Positions 1 to 5,897 are shown, counted from the first letter of the stretch. The stretch is DNA of 6,488 nt from Devosia equisanguinis (GCA_945888565.1 CAMDAL010000242.1:1-6488); one strand, 5' to 3'. The notes: generated from the letters alone by a model not told the origin. A program made the numbers and translations.

Positions 1-611
1 GGCGGCGGCGGTGGAGGTTCCGGCTGCGCGAGCGCCTGCTGCTGTTGCGGCGGCGGTGGCGGTTCAGGCTGGGCAAGTGCCTGCTGTTGCGGCGGCGGCG
101 GCTCCTCCTTGGCCTCCTGCGGCTTCGGCTCCTCGGGCTTGGATTCCGCCGGCTCGGGTTCCGCCGGCTTGGTTTCCTCTTTCGGGCCTGCCTCCTGCAC
201 CGTGTCGGGTGTGGGCATGTCGGTCGCGCGCGGGGACGGTGTCTCGGCACCGGCGACGTCGCGCGGGTTGGTGCTGAGCTCGGCGGGAGGGGGCGGCAGG
301 CCGAGGCGCATCGGCGGTGCCGCGGGCTGCGGCTTGGGCGTCGGCGCGTTGGCGGCGGGCGGCGGCGGCGGCGGGGCAGGAGCGGCGGCTGGCTCCGGCG
401 TCGGCTCGGTCTTCTGTTCTGCGACCGGGGTCATGGCCTCCGGTGCATCCATCGTGATCTCGATGGCATTCTCGTAATGCTCCACCGGACGCAGCGGCGA
501 GATCCAGAACAGCGCCAGTCCCACGCCGACATGCAGCAGCACCGCCAGCGCCACGGCTGAGGGCGGCATGTGCTCGAAGCGGGAGTAGGTGAGACTGACG
601 TCGTGGGTCAC
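1..611 (-). CDS. TonB/TolA-like envelope protein, N-terminal part (runs off left edge)
   Basis: About 203 codons are visible, reading from a GTG at 611-609; the C-terminus is outside the window. An in-frame TAG at 626-624 limits the start. GTG fits best because a GGGG Shine-Dalgarno-like stretch lies 5 bases upstream; the next candidate, ATG at 569 (codon 15), would place the membrane helix right at the N-terminus. Residues about 18-37 form one hydrophobic segment containing a His (LAVLLHVGVG), preceded by a short polar cytoplasmic tail. This is the layout of TonB and TolA, whose helix contacts ExbB/ExbD or TolQ/TolR. After it comes a long spacer rich in Pro, Ala, Glu and Lys, ending with a tandem repeat of a PPPPPQQQALAQPE-like unit. 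Such spacers span the periplasm. The C-terminal domain that would separate TonB from TolA or another Pro-rich envelope protein is not visible. It starts 35 bases after the SH3 gene and may be co-transcribed with it. Confidence 0.72.
   Translation of the reverse strand, partial: MTHDVSLTYSRFEHMPPSAVALAVLLHVGVGLALFWISPLRPVEHYENAIEITMDAPEAMTPVAEQKTEPTPEPAAAPAPPPPPPAANAPTPKPQPAAPPMRLGLPPPPAELSTNPRDVAGAETPSPRATDMPTPDTVQEAGPKEETKPAEPEPAESKPEEPKPQEAKEEPPPPQQQALAQPEPPPPPQQQQALAQPEPPPPP
3..89. repeat. Tandem 45/42-base coding repeat in the Pro/Gln spacer
   Basis: Two adjacent copies, 3-47 (45 bases) and 48-89 (42 bases), differ by a few substitutions and one CTG triplet. Read on the minus strand they encode QQQALAQPE followed by a run of Pro, with three Gln in one copy and four in the other. 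The repeat keeps the reading frame, so copy-number change would lengthen or shorten the periplasmic spacer. Further copies may lie beyond the left edge. Confidence 0.8.
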
Positions 612-616
612 GGTGA

Positions 617-647
617 CCCCGTTCTACGGGGCGGCCCGGCGGGCCGC
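617..647 (-). other. Two adjacent short hairpins between the SH3 and TonB-like genes
   Basis: CCCCG at 617-621 pairs with CGGGG at 627-631 around a 5-base loop. GCGGCCC at 631-637 pairs with GGGCCGC at 641-647 around a 3-base loop, overlapping the SH3 gene stop codon. The first hairpin includes the GGGG that would be the ribosome binding site of the GTG start at 611. No T-run follows, so this is not a standard terminator. The pairing is seen directly; a role in translation is only a possibility. Confidence 0.4.
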
Positions 648-1186
648 TAGTTGATCGGCTCGGATTTGTAGACGCCCCACATGCCGCTCCGCTCGATCCA
701 GCCGCTCACGCCCGAAACCTTCACCCGGCACCAGTCGCCGGCGCAGGAGCGGATCTCGCCCAGGACTTCGGGCTCGAGCCGGGCCACGACCTCGGCCGAT
801 GAGGCCGGCGTCTTGTGCAGGCTGGCGGTTTTTGCGTTGATGATGAAGGAGCGCTTGCCGGTGAGCAGGCTCTGGTGAACCCAGCCGCTCGCCCCCTGCC
901 AGTCGCGGATTTTGCGCCAGTTTTCGTACTCGGCGACGATCTCGACGGGCATGGCCTTGCGCTTGAACACCCAGTCGACCGGATAGCGCGAGCCCGGCCC
1001 GGTGCGGACATTGACCTCGTCGGAGCGCAGGGAGGCGAAACGGGGAATGGGCAGGCCGGAGCCTTTGCGCTGGACGTTGGTCGGTTTGTCGGCCGCGAAG
1101 GCTGCTTTGCCGCCGGTCTGGGGCAGGGAAAATGCCGCCAGGGCAACGGAGAAGGCGCAAAGCAGGACCGACGATCGAATTCCCAT
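647..1186 (-). CDS. Exported protein with two bacterial SH3 domains
   Basis: 179 aa. Residues 1-32 are a signal peptide: a short Arg-containing start, a hydrophobic stretch with Cys10, and AFA-A as a likely cleavage site near 31-32. Two SH3-like repeats follow. The first spans about 50-106 and has the typical NVRTGPGSRYPVDWVF segment and a GWVHQSLL ending. The second spans about 112-168 and has LHKTPASSAEVVARLEP and a GWIERSGMWGVY ending. This matches the bacterial SH3 family (SH3_4 type) of about 170-220 aa. Such domains often bind peptidoglycan stem peptides or partner proteins; no catalytic domain is present. An in-frame TAG three codons upstream fixes the ATG as the first possible start. 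The AGGCGG upstream is only 2 bases from the ATG, so the ribosome binding site is poor. It is divergent from the D-2-hydroxyacid dehydrogenase gene, an arrangement I recall from other alphaproteobacteria. Confidence 0.9.
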   Translation of the reverse strand: MGIRSSVLLCAFSVALAAFSLPQTGGKAAFAADKPTNVQRKGSGLPIPRFASLRSDEVNVRTGPGSRYPVDWVFKRKAMPVEIVAEYENWRKIRDWQGASGWVHQSLLTGKRSFIINAKTASLHKTPASSAEVVARLEPEVLGEIRSCAGDWCRVKVSGVSGWIERSGMWGVYKSEPIN

Positions 1187-1347
1187 TGCCGCCTATATAC
1201 CTGAAATCTTCATATCGGGCGACAAGTAGCTGAAAAGGCGCGACTTTCGGGCAGGACGAAAGGCGGGGGCGTTTGCTGGACAAAACGCGCGCGGACTTGG
1301 TAATCGGGCTTAGTCCCTGTCTCGAGCCAGCGCCGGTCCCCATTCAC

Positions 1348-2343
1348 ATGCCGTCCACCCCCAAGAAAAAGCCGCTGGTGATCGTCACCCGAAAGCTCCC
1401 CGACGCCATCGAGACGCGTCTGATGGAGCTTTTCGACACCCGCCTGAATGCCGATGACAAGCCGCTGACCGGCCCCCAGCTGGTCGAGGCCGTGAAGGCG
1501 GCCGACGTTCTGGTGCCCACGGTGACCGACCGGATCGACGCCCGCGTGCTGTCGCAGGCGGGGCCGAAGCTGAAGCTGATCGCGTCGTTCGGCACCGGCG
1601 TCGACCATATCGACCTCGACACCGCCCGCCAGCGCGGCATCACCGTCACCAACACGCCGGGCGTGCTGACGGAAGACACGGCCGACATGGCCATGGCGCT
1701 GGTCCTGGCCGCGTCGCGTCGCGTGGGCGAGGGCGAGCGGCTGGTGCGCAGCGGCAAGTGGTCCGGCTGGAGCCCGACCTCGATGCTGGGCGCCCGCCTG
1801 CAGGGCAAGCGCCTGGGCATCGTCGGCATGGGCCGCATCGGCCAGGCGCTGGCGCGCCGCGCGCGCGGCTTCGGCCTCGCCATCCACTATCACAACCGCA
1901 AGCGCGTTCACGGCGAGATCGAGCGCGAGCTCGAGGCGACCTACTGGGAGAGTCTCGACCAGATGCTGGCGCGCATGGACATCGTGTCCGTGAACTGCCC
2001 GCACACGCCGGCGACGTTCCACCTTCTGTCGGCCCGGCGCCTCAAGCTGATGAAGCCGACCTCGATCCTCGTGAACACCGCGCGCGGCGAGGTGATCGAC
2101 GAGAACGCGATGGTGCGCATGCTGAAGGCGGGCGAAATGGCCAGCGCCGGGCTCGACGTCTACGAGAACGAGCCGCAGGTGAATCCGAAGCTGCTCGAGA
2201 TGGATCGCGTGGTGCTGCTGCCGCACATGGGCTCGGCCACGCTCGAAGGTCGCATCGAGATGGGCGAGAAGGTCCTGATCAACATCAAGACCTTCGCCGA
2301 CGGCCACAAGCCGCCGGACCGGGTGCTTGCTACCATGTTCTAA
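1348..2343 (+). CDS. D-2-hydroxyacid dehydrogenase (glyoxylate/hydroxypyruvate reductase type)
   Basis: 331 aa from ATG 1348, the usual length for this family. It should be a cytosolic, NAD(P)-dependent enzyme interconverting 2-keto acids (glyoxylate, hydroxypyruvate) and D-2-hydroxy acids (glycolate, D-glycerate). The substrate-binding loop ASFGTGVDHID is at 79-89. The Rossmann motif VGMGRIG is at 159-165. The catalytic triad is Arg246 in NTARGEVIDE, Glu275 in DVYENEP and His293 in LPHMGSAT. After the second strand of the nucleotide fold the sequence reads HNRKR (182-186) without the acidic residue typical of NADH enzymes, which suggests NADPH preference. The frame is open back to a TTG at 1273 with a purine-rich AGGCGGGGG before it, but the extra 25 residues do not look like the family. 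ATG 1348 gives the expected KKPLVIVTRKLP start, although no clear Shine-Dalgarno precedes it. Exact substrate is not decidable from sequence. Confidence 0.93.
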   Translation: MPSTPKKKPLVIVTRKLPDAIETRLMELFDTRLNADDKPLTGPQLVEAVKAADVLVPTVTDRIDARVLSQAGPKLKLIASFGTGVDHIDLDTARQRGITVTNTPGVLTEDTADMAMALVLAASRRVGEGERLVRSGKWSGWSPTSMLGARLQGKRLGIVGMGRIGQALARRARGFGLAIHYHNRKRVHGEIERELEATYWESLDQMLARMDIVSVNCPHTPATFHLLSARRLKLMKPTSILVNTARGEVIDENAMVRMLKAGEMASAGLDVYENEPQVNPKLLEMDRVVLLPHMGSATLEGRIEMGEKVLINIKTFADGHKPPDRVLATMF

Positions 2344-2351
2344 AGGAAGCT

Positions 2352-2488
2352 CCGTCGTCTCGACCGGAGCACCGAAGGTGCGGAGTGGAGAGACCTTCTC
2401 TCCACCAAAAGCCGACAAATCGTGGAGAGTAGGTCTCTCCACTTCGCCTCGCTGCGCGAGGCTGCGGTCGAGACGACGGGATTTGTCG
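2352..2488. repeat. Branched palindromic intergenic element (REP/BIME-like), four hairpins in an outer stem
   Basis: The element begins 9 bases after the dehydrogenase stop codon. A perfect 15-base inverted repeat closes it (2352-2366 with 2465-2479). Inside are four hairpins: 2369-2373 with 2377-2381 (5 bp), 2385-2393 with 2397-2405 (9 bp), 2422-2429 with 2435-2442 (8 bp) and 2446-2452 with 2456-2462 (7 bp). Their loops are 3, 3, 5 and 3 bases. The two middle hairpins are also complementary to each other. They can instead form one long stem: 13 bp (2384-2396 with 2431-2443), one T-T mismatch, then 8 bp, with a 16-base loop. In addition CGACAAATC at 2413-2421 is the exact complement of GATTTGTCG at 2480-2488, directly after the outer stem. 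All pairings were checked base by base. No target-site duplication or coding capacity was found. It lies between convergent genes and may be one copy of a dispersed family or act as a bidirectional transcription barrier; both are inferences. Confidence 0.8.
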
Positions 2489-2501
2489 TGTCGATCCGCA
2501 C

Positions 2502-2594
2502 CTATAAATCCCCCTCCACCATCTCGCGCGCCCGACCTGGGCGCCGATCGGGATGGTGAGCGACGTCGAGTACATCCAGACCGCGATGGCGGCG
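2502..2594 (-). pseudogene. Broken duplicate of the 3' end of the YihY-family gene
   Basis: This stretch aligns with 3572-3604 plus 3639-3698 of the intact yihY gene: 88 of 93 aligned bases are identical, starting exactly at the stop codon. It corresponds to residues about 248-289 of the intact protein and reads AAIAVWMYSTSLTIPIGAQVGRA before the frame is lost. The 34 bases equivalent to 3605-3638 are missing. That deletion lies between two near-identical 9-base repeats (GCGCGCCCG and GCGCGTCCG in the intact copy), as expected for slippage, and it shifts the frame. No start or N-terminal part is present and similarity ends near 2594. It is a non-functional remnant in the same orientation as the intact gene, about 1 kb away. 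The 69 bases from 2595 to the DJ-1 gene end hold nothing I recognise. Confidence 0.88.
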
Positions 2595-2663
2595 CTGCCT
2601 GCCGCTGCTGCGTGGCGGAGAAAGCCGAGAGACGCCGCTGCCGAAACCCGCGGCCGGCTCAGG

Positions 2664-3389
2664 TCAGACGTTGTGCTCGATCAACGCGCCATTTTCGAGA
2701 ATGAGCCCTTTCGCCGTCGGATACACGAACGAAAGCAGTTTCCTCAGCTTGTCCTTCTTTCTCGTTCCGACATGGTCTTCCACGAGCCTCAGCGACGTGG
2801 CCAAACCGGAACAGGGGCCATTGGTCGTCAGATGCCTGCCATCCTGCACGAAATTGATCTCGGGATTCCTCACCAGTTTCGCGGCAGGAATCTCACGCTC
2901 GAATCGATTGTACTGATTCATGTACGTGGTGCAGTGAATGCCGTCGAGAAGACCGGCATGTCCCAGCACGAATGAGCCCGTGCAGACGGACATGATGTAC
3001 TTGTTGTCTTTTTGAGTCCCGATCTTGTGGATGTAGTCGAGCGTTCCGTTTGCCTTGAGCTTCTCGGTGGCCCTCGCCCCTTCGCCGCCGGGAACGACGA
3101 CGACGTTGGCACCCGGCGCACTGTCGAAGGTGTAGTCGGCCACGCATCTCGTGCCGGACGACATCGACAGCGGCTCCGTCGTCGGGGCGACCGTGAACAG
3201 GTTCGGCAGCCTTCTGGACGTACCGTTGAAGGTGTAGCTGAAGGTCTCTTCCGTTACGTCGTCCTTCTCCGGAAGCGTGTCGAATGTCGTTGCAAACCAG
3301 AACATCTCCCAAGGTCCGCTGACATCCAGCCCATCGGCGCCATCGAACATGACGATGGCGATGTTCAAGTCTCTCATTTGATTGGTCAT
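2664..3389 (-). CDS. DJ-1/PfpI-family protein (GlxA/isonitrile-hydratase-like, no HTH domain)
   Basis: 241 aa, a single DJ-1/PfpI domain. The nucleophile elbow is MSVCTGSFVLGHAGLLDG at 133-150 with Cys136. The N-terminal strand and loop AIVMFDGADGLDVSGPWEMF (11-30) carries Asp22, matching the conserved Asp of the isonitrile hydratase branch. VVVPGGEGAR (97-106) is the loop before the Cys. GPCSGLATSLRLVEDHVG (191-208) is the usual C-terminal helix region. After the elbow, members often have TTHW; here it reads TTYMN, so the His is replaced by Tyr156 and the chemistry may differ. There is no AraC-type DNA-binding domain, so it is not a GlxA-type regulator, and no signal peptide. GAGGT at 3399-3395, 5 bases before the ATG, supports the start. 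GC content is clearly lower than in neighbours: the 60-base blocks at 2701, 2881 and 3001 are near 50%. This, together with the flanking yihY duplication, suggests acquisition. Exact reaction unknown. Confidence 0.92.
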   Translation of the reverse strand: MTNQMRDLNIAIVMFDGADGLDVSGPWEMFWFATTFDTLPEKDDVTEETFSYTFNGTSRRLPNLFTVAPTTEPLSMSSGTRCVADYTFDSAPGANVVVVPGGEGARATEKLKANGTLDYIHKIGTQKDNKYIMSVCTGSFVLGHAGLLDGIHCTTYMNQYNRFEREIPAAKLVRNPEINFVQDGRHLTTNGPCSGLATSLRLVEDHVGTRKKDKLRKLLSFVYPTAKGLILENGALIEHNV

Positions 3390-3394
3390 TCTTT

Positions 3395-3399
3395 ACCTC
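3395..3399 (-). promoter_or_regulatory. Ribosome binding site of the DJ-1/PfpI gene
   Basis: GAGGT on the minus strand, 5 bases upstream of the ATG at 3389. It supports this start over the internal Met at codon 5. Confidence 0.7.
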
Positions 3400-3477
3400 G
3401 AAGGCAGGCGGGAACCGTAACACTCTGCCGGACTTCCGGGAACCATGGGCGGCCAATGGAAGACGGCGTGCGGCACA

Positions 3478-3562
3478 GCGTTTTCGCCGAAGCCGGCGAA
3501 AACGCGAGAAGGCGCTGCCGCCCGCCAGCGCGTCGTCGCAATGCCGCCAGCGGCATTGCGAC
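3478..3562. repeat. Cluster of three hairpins between yihY and the DJ-1 gene
   Basis: Three palindromes lie in tandem in the 182 bases between the DJ-1 start and the yihY stop. GCGTTTTCGCCG at 3478-3489 pairs with 3494-3505 (12 bp, 4-base loop). GCGCTG at 3512-3517 pairs with 3526-3531 (6 bp). GTCGCAATGCCGC at 3535-3547 pairs with 3550-3562 (13 bp, 2 bases between the arms). The last begins 9 bases after the yihY stop on the transcribed strand. No T-run follows any of them, so a classical intrinsic terminator is not supported. They may be REP-like repeats that stabilise or end the upstream transcript. The remaining bases toward 3390 hold no promoter that I would defend. Confidence 0.75.
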
Positions 3563-3571
3563 TTGAACGCG

Positions 3572-4441
3572 CTATAAATCCCCCTCGACCATCTCGCGCG
3601 CCCGGTTGTCGATCAGCACGTCGCGCGTGGCGCGTCCGACCTGGGCGCCGATCAGGATGGTGAGCGACGTCCAGTACATCCAGACCATGATGGCGGCGAA
3701 GCCCGCGGTGGCGCCGAACGCCGAGGTGAGCTGGGTCACCTCGAAATAGAAGACCAGCGCGCGGTTGCCGGCGGCGAAGAGCAGCGCGTTCACCAGGCCG
3801 CCGATCAGCGCGTAGCGCCAGGGCACGTTCCCTGTCGGCAGCCACTTGTAGATCAGGGTGAAGAAACTCGAGAGCAGGCCGTAGTGCACGAAGGTCGAGA
3901 TCGCCGGGCCGATCCAGACGCCGAGGATCGGGAATCTCTCCAGCACGCCGGCATAGGCCGAGACCAGCACGCTGGCCAGGATCACGAGGATCAGAAGCAC
4001 ACCCAGCACGACCATCAGCAGCACGGCGAGCAGTCGCGACTTCAGGCCGGCCAGCACCGGATGGACCGTCGGGCCCTTGTTGCCCCGCCAGATCGCGTCG
4101 ATCCCGTCGTCCAGTTCCACGAAGACGCGGGTGCCGGTGTAGAGCAGCACGGCGGCGCCGGCGAGGGCGGCGATGCCGCCGCCGCGGAACAGGTCCTCCG
4201 AGGCGAAGCGGCGGATGGTGCGCAACTGGTCCTGCGCCACGACGGTGCCCAGCGCATCGAAGATCGCCTCCTGCGCCATGAACCTGCCGACGAACGGCTC
4301 GGCGATCGCGATCGTGAAGATCATGATCGGGCCCAGCGCGAACATCGTATAGAACGCCATCGCCGCGGCCGAGGTCGAGAGCCGGTTCGCGAAATAGCCG
4401 TAGCCGGCCTCGTAGGCGATACGCCAGAGCGTGTGAATCAT
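3572..4441 (-). CDS. YihY/BrkB-family inner-membrane protein
   Basis: 289 aa, the usual length for the YihY/virulence factor BrkB family. About six membrane segments are visible, near 26-47, 88-108, 137-165, 173-198, 209-232 and 244-267, with a soluble stretch at about 48-87. Family-typical segments include AMAFYTMFALGPIM near the start, the polar WLPTGNVPWRYALIGG loop (200-215) and the final MVWMYWTSLTILIGAQVGRA helix followed by a charged tail. The molecular function of the family is not settled. Members were once annotated as ribonuclease BN by mistake, and a transport or lipid-related role has been proposed. ATG at 4441 is 3 bases after the acyltransferase stop codon (TGA CCC ATG), so the two genes are probably translationally coupled. 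The last 127 bases of this gene are partly duplicated at 2502-2594. Confidence 0.93.
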   Translation of the reverse strand: MIHTLWRIAYEAGYGYFANRLSTSAAAMAFYTMFALGPIMIFTIAIAEPFVGRFMAQEAIFDALGTVVAQDQLRTIRRFASEDLFRGGGIAALAGAAVLLYTGTRVFVELDDGIDAIWRGNKGPTVHPVLAGLKSRLLAVLLMVVLGVLLILVILASVLVSAYAGVLERFPILGVWIGPAISTFVHYGLLSSFFTLIYKWLPTGNVPWRYALIGGLVNALLFAAGNRALVFYFEVTQLTSAFGATAGFAAIMVWMYWTSLTILIGAQVGRATRDVLIDNRAREMVEGDL

Positions 4442-4444
4442 GGG

Positions 4445-5863
4445 TCAGCGCAGATGGGCGATGGCGTTGGCATAATACGCAAGGACCGGCCGCTCGGTTG
4501 CCACGACCGAGAAGAGTCCTTCGCCACTCTCTTCTAGCAGATGGCGCAGCGAGAGCATGCGCAGGCCGACATGGAACGCATAGTCGCGGTCGCCGCGCGG
4601 CAGGTAGAGCTTCGCGCCACGCGCCTCGAAATGCGCGATCAGGTCCGAGGCCCGGACCTTGAGCTCGAGTTCGTCGAGCGGCCCCTCCGCTTCGAGCAGG
4701 ATCGTCGCCATCAGCGACACCGGCAGGACGGGGACCAGACGGGCGATCTCGCCCATCACGTCGTTCGCCAGCCGGCCGATCACCTCGAAGCGTTGCTCCT
4801 TGTCGAGCGTGCGGAGGTCGCCGCCCCTCGGCCCACCATGGGCGGCCAGCCAGCCGCGCGCCGAGATCGGGCCGCCGAAATTCACGCAAGCGTACCCGAA
4901 GCGATGCCATTGGCCGCGCAGCATCAGCCCGAGCTGGCTCGCCCAGAAGGCGAGCGCCGTGCGCACGGCGAACCAGGCGCTGCGCCGGCCCGCCTCGCGG
5001 TCGAGCGAACGCAGCAGCGTCCGGTCCTCCAGCACGCGATCGTAGTTCAGCGCCACCGGCACGAAGACGATGTCGTGCGTGCCCTTGGGATCGAACGATT
5101 TCAGCATGTAGTCGAACAGGCCGAGCTTGGGCTCGCGCAGGCGGCCGTCGCGCGACAGGCCGCCCTCGGGATACATCGCCTGGGCGACGCCGGCCTCGGT
5201 CGCCATGTGAACGTAGCGTTCGAGCACCCGCCGGTAGATCGGGCTGTCGGAGTTGCGGCGCACGAAATAGGCGCCCATCGACCGGATGAGCTGCTGCAGC
5301 GGCCAGATTCGCGCCCACTCGCCCACCGCGTAGGAAAGCGCCGTGCGCTCGGCGGCGAGGAAGGCCACCAGCACGTAATCCATGTTGCTGCGGTGGTTCA
5401 TCACGAACACTACGGTCGTGTCGGGCGACACGCCGGCCAGCGTGCGTTCGTCGGCGTAGCCCAGGCGCACGCGATAGAGAAACCGCGCGACGGTGCGGGC
5501 GATCGAGTAGCCGACCCGGAAATAGATGTAGGCGTTGAAAGTCGGCACGATCTCGCGTGCGTAGCGATGGACTTCCGTCATCGCGACCTCGCGCGGCACG
5601 CCCTGGATGCGCGCGTGTTCGTTGGCGGCGGCCACGACCTGCGGGTCGTAGATCAGGCGGTCGATCAGGACCTGCCGCTTGGTGAGCTGGAACGGCTTGA
5701 TCTCGACGGCGAGGCGGCGGTTGACCCGGTCGATCAGCCGGTTGAGCCGGCGTCGCAGGAACCAGCGGCCGCTCGGGATCAGCAGCCGGTCGAGCAGCGA
5801 CCACAGCGCGAAGGCCAGGATCGCGACGAACAGCCAGAGCGGAACGGTGACAGGTTCGCCCAT
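4445..5863 (-). CDS. PlsB-like glycerolipid acyltransferase
   Basis: 472 aa. A membrane anchor lies at about 7-26 and the catalytic domain at about 145-290. Motif I is NHRSNMDY with His157 and Asp162 (HX4D). Motif II is GAYFVRR (197-203). Motif III is YPEGGLSRDGRLREPKLG (231-248). Motif IV is VPVALNYDRVLE (268-279). The motifs resemble the glycerol-3-phosphate acyltransferase PlsB (HRSHMDY, GAFFIRR, EGGRSRTGR) more than PlsC. The protein is, however, far shorter than the roughly 800-aa enterobacterial PlsB. It probably transfers an acyl group to glycerol 3-phosphate or lysophosphatidate at the inner membrane. Acyl donor and acceptor cannot be told from sequence, and automatic annotation would likely say 1-acylglycerol-3-phosphate acyltransferase. 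AAGGA at 5873-5869, 5 bases before the ATG, supports the start. It lies 34 bases after the MAPEG gene and 3 bases before yihY, so an operon is likely. Confidence 0.9.
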   Translation of the reverse strand: MGEPVTVPLWLFVAILAFALWSLLDRLLIPSGRWFLRRRLNRLIDRVNRRLAVEIKPFQLTKRQVLIDRLIYDPQVVAAANEHARIQGVPREVAMTEVHRYAREIVPTFNAYIYFRVGYSIARTVARFLYRVRLGYADERTLAGVSPDTTVVFVMNHRSNMDYVLVAFLAAERTALSYAVGEWARIWPLQQLIRSMGAYFVRRNSDSPIYRRVLERYVHMATEAGVAQAMYPEGGLSRDGRLREPKLGLFDYMLKSFDPKGTHDIVFVPVALNYDRVLEDRTLLRSLDREAGRRSAWFAVRTALAFWASQLGLMLRGQWHRFGYACVNFGGPISARGWLAAHGGPRGGDLRTLDKEQRFEVIGRLANDVMGEIARLVPVLPVSLMATILLEAEGPLDELELKVRASDLIAHFEARGAKLYLPRGDRDYAFHVGLRMLSLRHLLEESGEGLFSVVATERPVLAYYANAIAHLR

Positions 5864-5868
5864 TTCCG

Positions 5869-5873
5869 TCCTT
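5869..5873 (-). promoter_or_regulatory. Ribosome binding site of the acyltransferase gene
   Basis: AAGGA on the minus strand, 5 bases before the ATG at 5863. It lies in the 34-base gap after the MAPEG stop codon, so translation can restart here on a shared transcript. Confidence 0.65.
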
Positions 5874-5897
5874 CGCGCCCTTCCCGTGCCGTTCGCG

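Noticed and set aside
45..560. Plus-strand Gly/Arg-rich frames opposite the TonB/TolA-like gene
   Set aside because: They are complements of the Pro-rich repeat; the minus-strand reading has a membrane helix and a sensible layout.
1187..1272. Promoter from TATATA at 1194-1199
   Set aside because: The best -35 candidate (TTGTCG on the minus strand) is 20 bases away and the start would leave almost no leader; too weak to annotate.
1210..2442. 410-codon minus-strand frame opposite the dehydrogenase
   Set aside because: Antisense to a gene with complete catalytic motifs; His/Arg/Ala-rich without a domain.
2352..2479. Complete miniature transposon with target-site duplication
   Set aside because: The 15-base terminal inverted repeat is real, but I see no flanking direct duplication, so transposition is not claimed.
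2352..2488. CRISPR array or tRNA-like gene
   Set aside because: There are no regularly spaced direct repeats, and the four-hairpin fold does not have tRNA arm lengths or conserved tRNA bases.
2330..2575. 81-codon minus-strand frame as a small gene
   Set aside because: Its start is the yihY remnant (MYSTSLTIPIGAQVGRA) and the rest is frameshifted remnant and palindrome sequence.
3478..3562. Intrinsic terminator
   Set aside because: Stems are strong but no T-run follows on either strand, so only a hairpin cluster is claimed.
3393..5804. Open frame of about 800 codons on the minus strand across yihY and the acyltransferase gene
   Set aside because: It overlaps two well-supported genes in another frame, is dominated by Arg, Ala, Pro and Gly, and shows no domain; a typical shadow in GC-rich DNA.
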